Origin: Bradyrhizobium sp. SRS-191
Lineage (GTDB): Bacteria > Pseudomonadota > Alphaproteobacteria > Rhizobiales > Xanthobacteraceae
DNA length: 64,000 nucleotides
Direction of reading: 5' to 3'
NCBI RefSeq assembly: GCF_024586915.1
Contig: NZ_JANBVS010000008.1
Span: 124,001 to 188,000, forward strand
This document shows, one piece after another, positions 60,769 through 64,000 of this stretch. A program made the position numbers and the translations under genes. Every line of letters begins with the position of its first letter. Position 1 is the stretch's first letter. A model generated the notes under the pieces. The model ran no database searches and was not told the origin of the DNA. It saw nothing but the letters and a program-made list of their open reading frames with translations.

Positions 60769-62919
60769 GTGCAGACCGCACAACGCAAATCGCTGACGAT
60801 GCTGCGCTGGATGATGGTCGCCTCGCTGGCGCTGCCCGTCGCGCTGTTCCTGGTCGCGGCCTACGTGTCCTACGGCACGACCACCGAGGAAGCCGATCGC
60901 GAAATCCGCCGCTCCCTCGAAATCGTCCATGAGCATGCGCTCAAGGTGTTCGAGACGATCGACCGCAGCCTGTCGGAGATCGACGAGATCGTCCGCGATC
61001 TCTCGGATGCCGACATCAAGCTGCGCGAACAGACGCTGCATGCCCGGCTTCGGCAATTGTCGGACTCGCTGCCGCAGATGAAGTCCGCCTGGGTGTTCGA
61101 TGCCTATGGCCGGCCGCTGGTCAACAGCATGATCTACCCGGCGCCGGACATGTCGTTCATGGACCGCGACTACTTCAATGCCCACGTCAAGGACAGCATC
61201 GGCACCTTCATCGGCGCGACCTTGACGCCGCGTACGCCGTATCAGGGCGCGGCGTTCTTCAGCATCAGCCGCCGCCGCCAATCCGACGACGGCAGCTTCA
61301 CCGGCATCATCCAGGCCTCGGTGCTGCCCGACTATTTCGAGCACTTCTACGCCCGGATCGGCCGCACCCCCGGCAGCTACTTCGCTCTGCGTCGGTTCGA
61401 CGGCGTGACGCTCGCGCGCTTCCCTGTGGCCGAGCGAAGCGCCGGTCCGGCAGCGCGCGACATTCCCGCGGGCGCGGCGGATACCGAGCAGTTGGTCACC
61501 GAGACCTCGCCGATCGACGGCGTCGCGCGCCGGGTCGGCTACCAGCGTCTCGCCGGTTATCCGGTCTATGTCTCCGCCGGCATGGACACCGCCACCATCC
61601 GCGACCGCTGGCTCGCGACGATGGGCCGGCACCTGATCTTCGGCATTCCGGCCACCGCCCTGCTGATCGTGTTCCTCACGCTCGCTAGGCGGCGGACCGA
61701 ACACTTCTATGTCGAGGCCGCGCGCCGCCTCGAGGCGGAGGATGCGCTCAAGCACGGCCAGCGCATGGAGGCGCTGGGCCAGCTCACCGGCGGCGTCGCG
61801 CACGACTTCAACAACCTGCTCACGGTGATCCGCGCCTCGGCCGACCTGTTGCGCCGGCCCAACCTTCCGGATGAACGGCGCCAGCGCTACATCGATGCGA
61901 TCTCCGACACCGTTGCGCGCGCGTCCAAGCTGACGTCGCAGCTGCTGGCCTTCGCGCGGCGACAGGCGCTGAAGCCGGAGGTGTTCGACATCGGCCGCAC
62001 CGTCGTCACGCTGCGTGACATGACCAAGACGCTGGTCGGCTCGCGCATCGAGGTCGTCACCGCGGTGCCTGATGCGCCGTGCTACGCCAATGCCGACGCC
62101 GGCCAGTTCGAGACCGCGCTGATCAACATGGCCGTCAATGCCCGCGACGCCATGGCCGGCCAGGGCCTGCTCAGCATCACGGTGACCCCCGCGCCCGACC
62201 TGCCGACCCCGGTCGCCCCCCACGATCGTCCCCCGCTCGGCTATGTCGCGATCGCGGTGCAGGACACCGGCGTCGGTATTCCCCAGGAGCAGTTCGGCCG
62301 GATCTTCGAGCCGTTCTTCACCACCAAGACGATCGGGCAGGGCACCGGCCTCGGCCTGTCCCAGGTGTTCGGCTTTGCCAAGCAGTCCGGAGGCGAGATC
62401 GGAGTGGTCAGCGAGGTCGGCCGGGGCGCCACCTTCACGCTGTATCTGCCCCGCGTGGCTCCGGCGCAGGATCAGCTCGGCGAGACGAGTGGCCACGCCG
62501 TGCCGATCAGCGGCCGCGGCATGGCGGTGCTGGTGGTCGAGGACAATATCGATGTCGGCCGGTCCGCCACCGAAGCGCTGGCCGAACTCGGCTATCTCAC
62601 CACGCTGGTGGACAACGCGCGCGACGCCCTGGAGGAGCTGATCGACGGCGCCAGCCGGTTCGACGTCGTGTTCACCGATGTGGTCATGCCCGGGATGACG
62701 GGTCTCGAGCTCGCCGAGGAGATCCGCCGGCTCGAGCTCAACATCCCCGTCGTGCTCGCCAGCGGTTATAGCCACGTGCTCGCCCAACAGGGCACCAACG
62801 GATTCGAGCTCCTGAGAAAGCCCTATTCGATCGAGGAATTGTCGCGCGTGCTGCACAAGGTCGTGCCTGTGCCGCTCTATCGCGCGCCGCCGGTGGCGCC
62901 GAATTCGGAGGTGCGCTGA
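60769..62919 (+). CDS. Hybrid sensor histidine kinase with dCache sensor
   Basis: A 716-residue membrane kinase: helix near 15-35, periplasmic dCache sensor (FMDRDYFNAH), second helix near 285-305, HisKA with the phosphorylated His at 345 (TGGVAHDFNNLL), HATPase with GTGLGLSQVFG, and a C-terminal receiver with Asp 637 (TDVVMPGMTG). The dCache segment resembles that of the cyclase at 4123, suggesting a similar class of ligand. The start is GTG 60769. No output regulator is adjacent. Confidence 0.92.
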   Translation: MQTAQRKSLTMLRWMMVASLALPVALFLVAAYVSYGTTTEEADREIRRSLEIVHEHALKVFETIDRSLSEIDEIVRDLSDADIKLREQTLHARLRQLSDSLPQMKSAWVFDAYGRPLVNSMIYPAPDMSFMDRDYFNAHVKDSIGTFIGATLTPRTPYQGAAFFSISRRRQSDDGSFTGIIQASVLPDYFEHFYARIGRTPGSYFALRRFDGVTLARFPVAERSAGPAARDIPAGAADTEQLVTETSPIDGVARRVGYQRLAGYPVYVSAGMDTATIRDRWLATMGRHLIFGIPATALLIVFLTLARRRTEHFYVEAARRLEAEDALKHGQRMEALGQLTGGVAHDFNNLLTVIRASADLLRRPNLPDERRQRYIDAISDTVARASKLTSQLLAFARRQALKPEVFDIGRTVVTLRDMTKTLVGSRIEVVTAVPDAPCYANADAGQFETALINMAVNARDAMAGQGLLSITVTPAPDLPTPVAPHDRPPLGYVAIAVQDTGVGIPQEQFGRIFEPFFTTKTIGQGTGLGLSQVFGFAKQSGGEIGVVSEVGRGATFTLYLPRVAPAQDQLGETSGHAVPISGRGMAVLVVEDNIDVGRSATEALAELGYLTTLVDNARDALEELIDGASRFDVVFTDVVMPGMTGLELAEEIRRLELNIPVVLASGYSHVLAQQGTNGFELLRKPYSIEELSRVLHKVVPVPLYRAPPVAPNSEVR

Positions 62920-62982
62920 CACCAACATTGCGGCCAGGGAACTCGCCGCGGAACCTTGGACTTGGGTTCCGGTTATCGCCCC

Positions 62983-64000
62983 ATGGGACAGATCCAGGAC
63001 ATCGAGCGGCCCGTTGCGTCGGCGCCTACGAAGGCGCCGATCATCGAGATCGCCGCCGAGAACGGAGACCACGTGGAGCCGCCGCCGCCCGAGGTGGTGG
63101 AGGCGGACCCCGAGCTGACGCCGGAAGAAGCCGAGCAGGTCCGCAAGCGCTATCTGCTGACGCGGTTCTGGATCAGCGCCCGCGGCTTTTGGGGCAAGTC
63201 CGGCGATCGCCTCGCTTGGCCCTTCACCCTCGGACTGCTCGTCCTGATCATCGGCACCGTCGTCTTTCAATACGGCATCAACGTCTGGAATCGCTCGATC
63301 TTCGATGCGATCGAGAAGCGCGACGCCGCGACGGTGTTTCATCTCACCGCGATCTTCTTCCCGCTCGCGATCGGCAGTGTCATCCTCGCCGTCGCGCAGG
63401 TCTATGCGCGGATGGCGATCCAGCGGCGCTGGCGGGCGTGGTTGACCAACAGCGTCATCACGCGCTGGCTCACCAGCGGCCGCTACTACCAGCTCAACCT
63501 GGTCAGCGGCGATCACAAGAACCCCGAATACCGCATCGCAGAGGATTTGCGCATCGCCACGGACTCGCCGGTCGACTTCGTCGCCGGTGTGACCTCGGCG
63601 CTGCTGTCCGCAGCGACCTTCATCGTGGTGCTCTGGACCATCGGTGGCGCGCTGACCTTGCATCTCGGCGGCACCGAGCTGACCATCCCAGGTTTCCTGG
63701 TGATCGCAGCCATCGTCTACGCCGCCATCGCTTCCGGCTCGATCATGACGATCGGCCGCCGCTTCGTGCAGACCTCGGAAGACAAGAATCAGGCGGAGGC
63801 CGATTTCCGCTACACCCTGACCCGCGTCCGCGAGAACGGCGAGAGCATCGCGCTGCTCGGCGGCGAGACCGAGGAACGGGCCGGCATCGACCGGACGTTC
63901 GGCAATGTGCTGCAGCAATGGGCCAGGCTCGCCGGCCAGCACATGCGCACCACCCTGGTGTCGCAGGGTTCGAGCCTCATCGCGCCCGTCATCCCGCTGT
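62983..64000 (+). CDS. SbmA/YddA-type ABC transporter, N-terminal part (cut by window end)
   Basis: The first 339 residues of a membrane protein running off the window. A charged, Glu/Pro-rich cytoplasmic start (1-70) is followed by several transmembrane helices; YQLNLVSGDHKNPEYRIAEDLR and the ENGESIALLGGETEE segment are typical of the SbmA/BacA/YddA ABC_membrane_2 group, which exports or imports peptides. The ATP-binding domain, if present, lies outside. Bradyrhizobium BacA-like proteins matter in some symbioses, but this could equally be the YddA type. Confidence 0.85.
   Translation, partial: MGQIQDIERPVASAPTKAPIIEIAAENGDHVEPPPPEVVEADPELTPEEAEQVRKRYLLTRFWISARGFWGKSGDRLAWPFTLGLLVLIIGTVVFQYGINVWNRSIFDAIEKRDAATVFHLTAIFFPLAIGSVILAVAQVYARMAIQRRWRAWLTNSVITRWLTSGRYYQLNLVSGDHKNPEYRIAEDLRIATDSPVDFVAGVTSALLSAATFIVVLWTIGGALTLHLGGTELTIPGFLVIAAIVYAAIASGSIMTIGRRFVQTSEDKNQAEADFRYTLTRVRENGESIALLGGETEERAGIDRTFGNVLQQWARLAGQHMRTTLVSQGSSLIAPVIPL

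Noticed and set aside
60442..63942. 1166-codon minus-strand frame across sdhB, the hybrid kinase and the ABC gene
   Set aside because: It crosses three well-supported plus-strand genes and has the Arg/Asp/Gly/Ala-rich bias of antisense GC-rich frames.

Overview
The window is high-GC alphaproteobacterial chromosome. Gene order and several near-recognisable proteins (ParA, malonyl-CoA synthetase MatB, the sdhCDAB operon, DUF2628 inside the his cluster) point to the Bradyrhizobium/Rhodopseudomonas group, most likely Bradyrhizobium. No rRNA, tRNA, CRISPR array, prophage or intact insertion sequence was seen. Almost everything is housekeeping; the accessory exceptions are the 51.2-53.9 kb stretch and scattered palindromic repeats.

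Layout. 1-7 kb: the 3' end of exonuclease III, a cNMP-binding protein, an OmpR-type response regulator divergent from an L,D-transpeptidase, a MhpD-type hydratase, YggS, and two convergent diguanylate cyclases. 7.1-11.4 kb: leuS-lptE-holA. 11.8-20.2 kb, read leftwards: hemJ, rho, mnmE, mnmG, rsmG, parA, parB. Six copies of the ParB-binding palindrome lie at 14.3-16.5 kb, four of them in the mnmE-mnmG gap. 20.24-20.65 kb: a gene-free gap between divergent hemJ and the PPDK regulator gene. Comparison with the Caulobacter and Rickettsia order makes it the best candidate here for the chromosomal origin. 20.65-24.0 kb: ppsR, maf, coaE, dnaQ and convergent secB, the usual alphaproteobacterial origin-flanking set. 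24.4-28.7 kb: a Tim44-domain protein, MltA, an Smr-domain protein and an integral membrane protein. 29.1-32.1 kb: hslV-DUF2585-GNAT-hslU operon. 32.3-37.1 kb: hisB-DUF2628-hisH-hisA-hisF-hisE-coaA. 37.4-47.8 kb: hybrid kinase, small exported protein, ComM, DUF2336 protein, LolA, FtsK and a DapC-like aminotransferase. 48.7-51.2 kb: a BamA-type outer-membrane protein. 51.2-53.9 kb: accessory stretch with an HNH-like orphan of lower GC, a structured dispersed repeat with an 18-bp perfect stem, and duplicated 118-bp repeats. 53.9-56.6 kb: an SDR oxidoreductase, MatB and a small membrane protein. 57.2-60.7 kb: sdhCDAB. 60.8-64 kb: a hybrid sensor kinase and the start of an SbmA/YddA-type ABC transporter.

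How the parts fit together. The 11.8-24 kb block couples chromosome segregation (ParA, ParB, parS), a probable origin, tRNA modification (MnmE/MnmG), rRNA methylation (RsmG), transcription termination (Rho) and replication proofreading (DnaQ). Envelope functions recur: LptE, LolA, BamA-like, MltA, L,D-transpeptidase, SecB, FtsK. The most unusual observations are the parS cluster with the adjoining origin candidate, the structured repeat at 53.3 kb, a minus-strand terminator with no assigned gene at 48.24-48.30 kb, and the HNH-like orphan.
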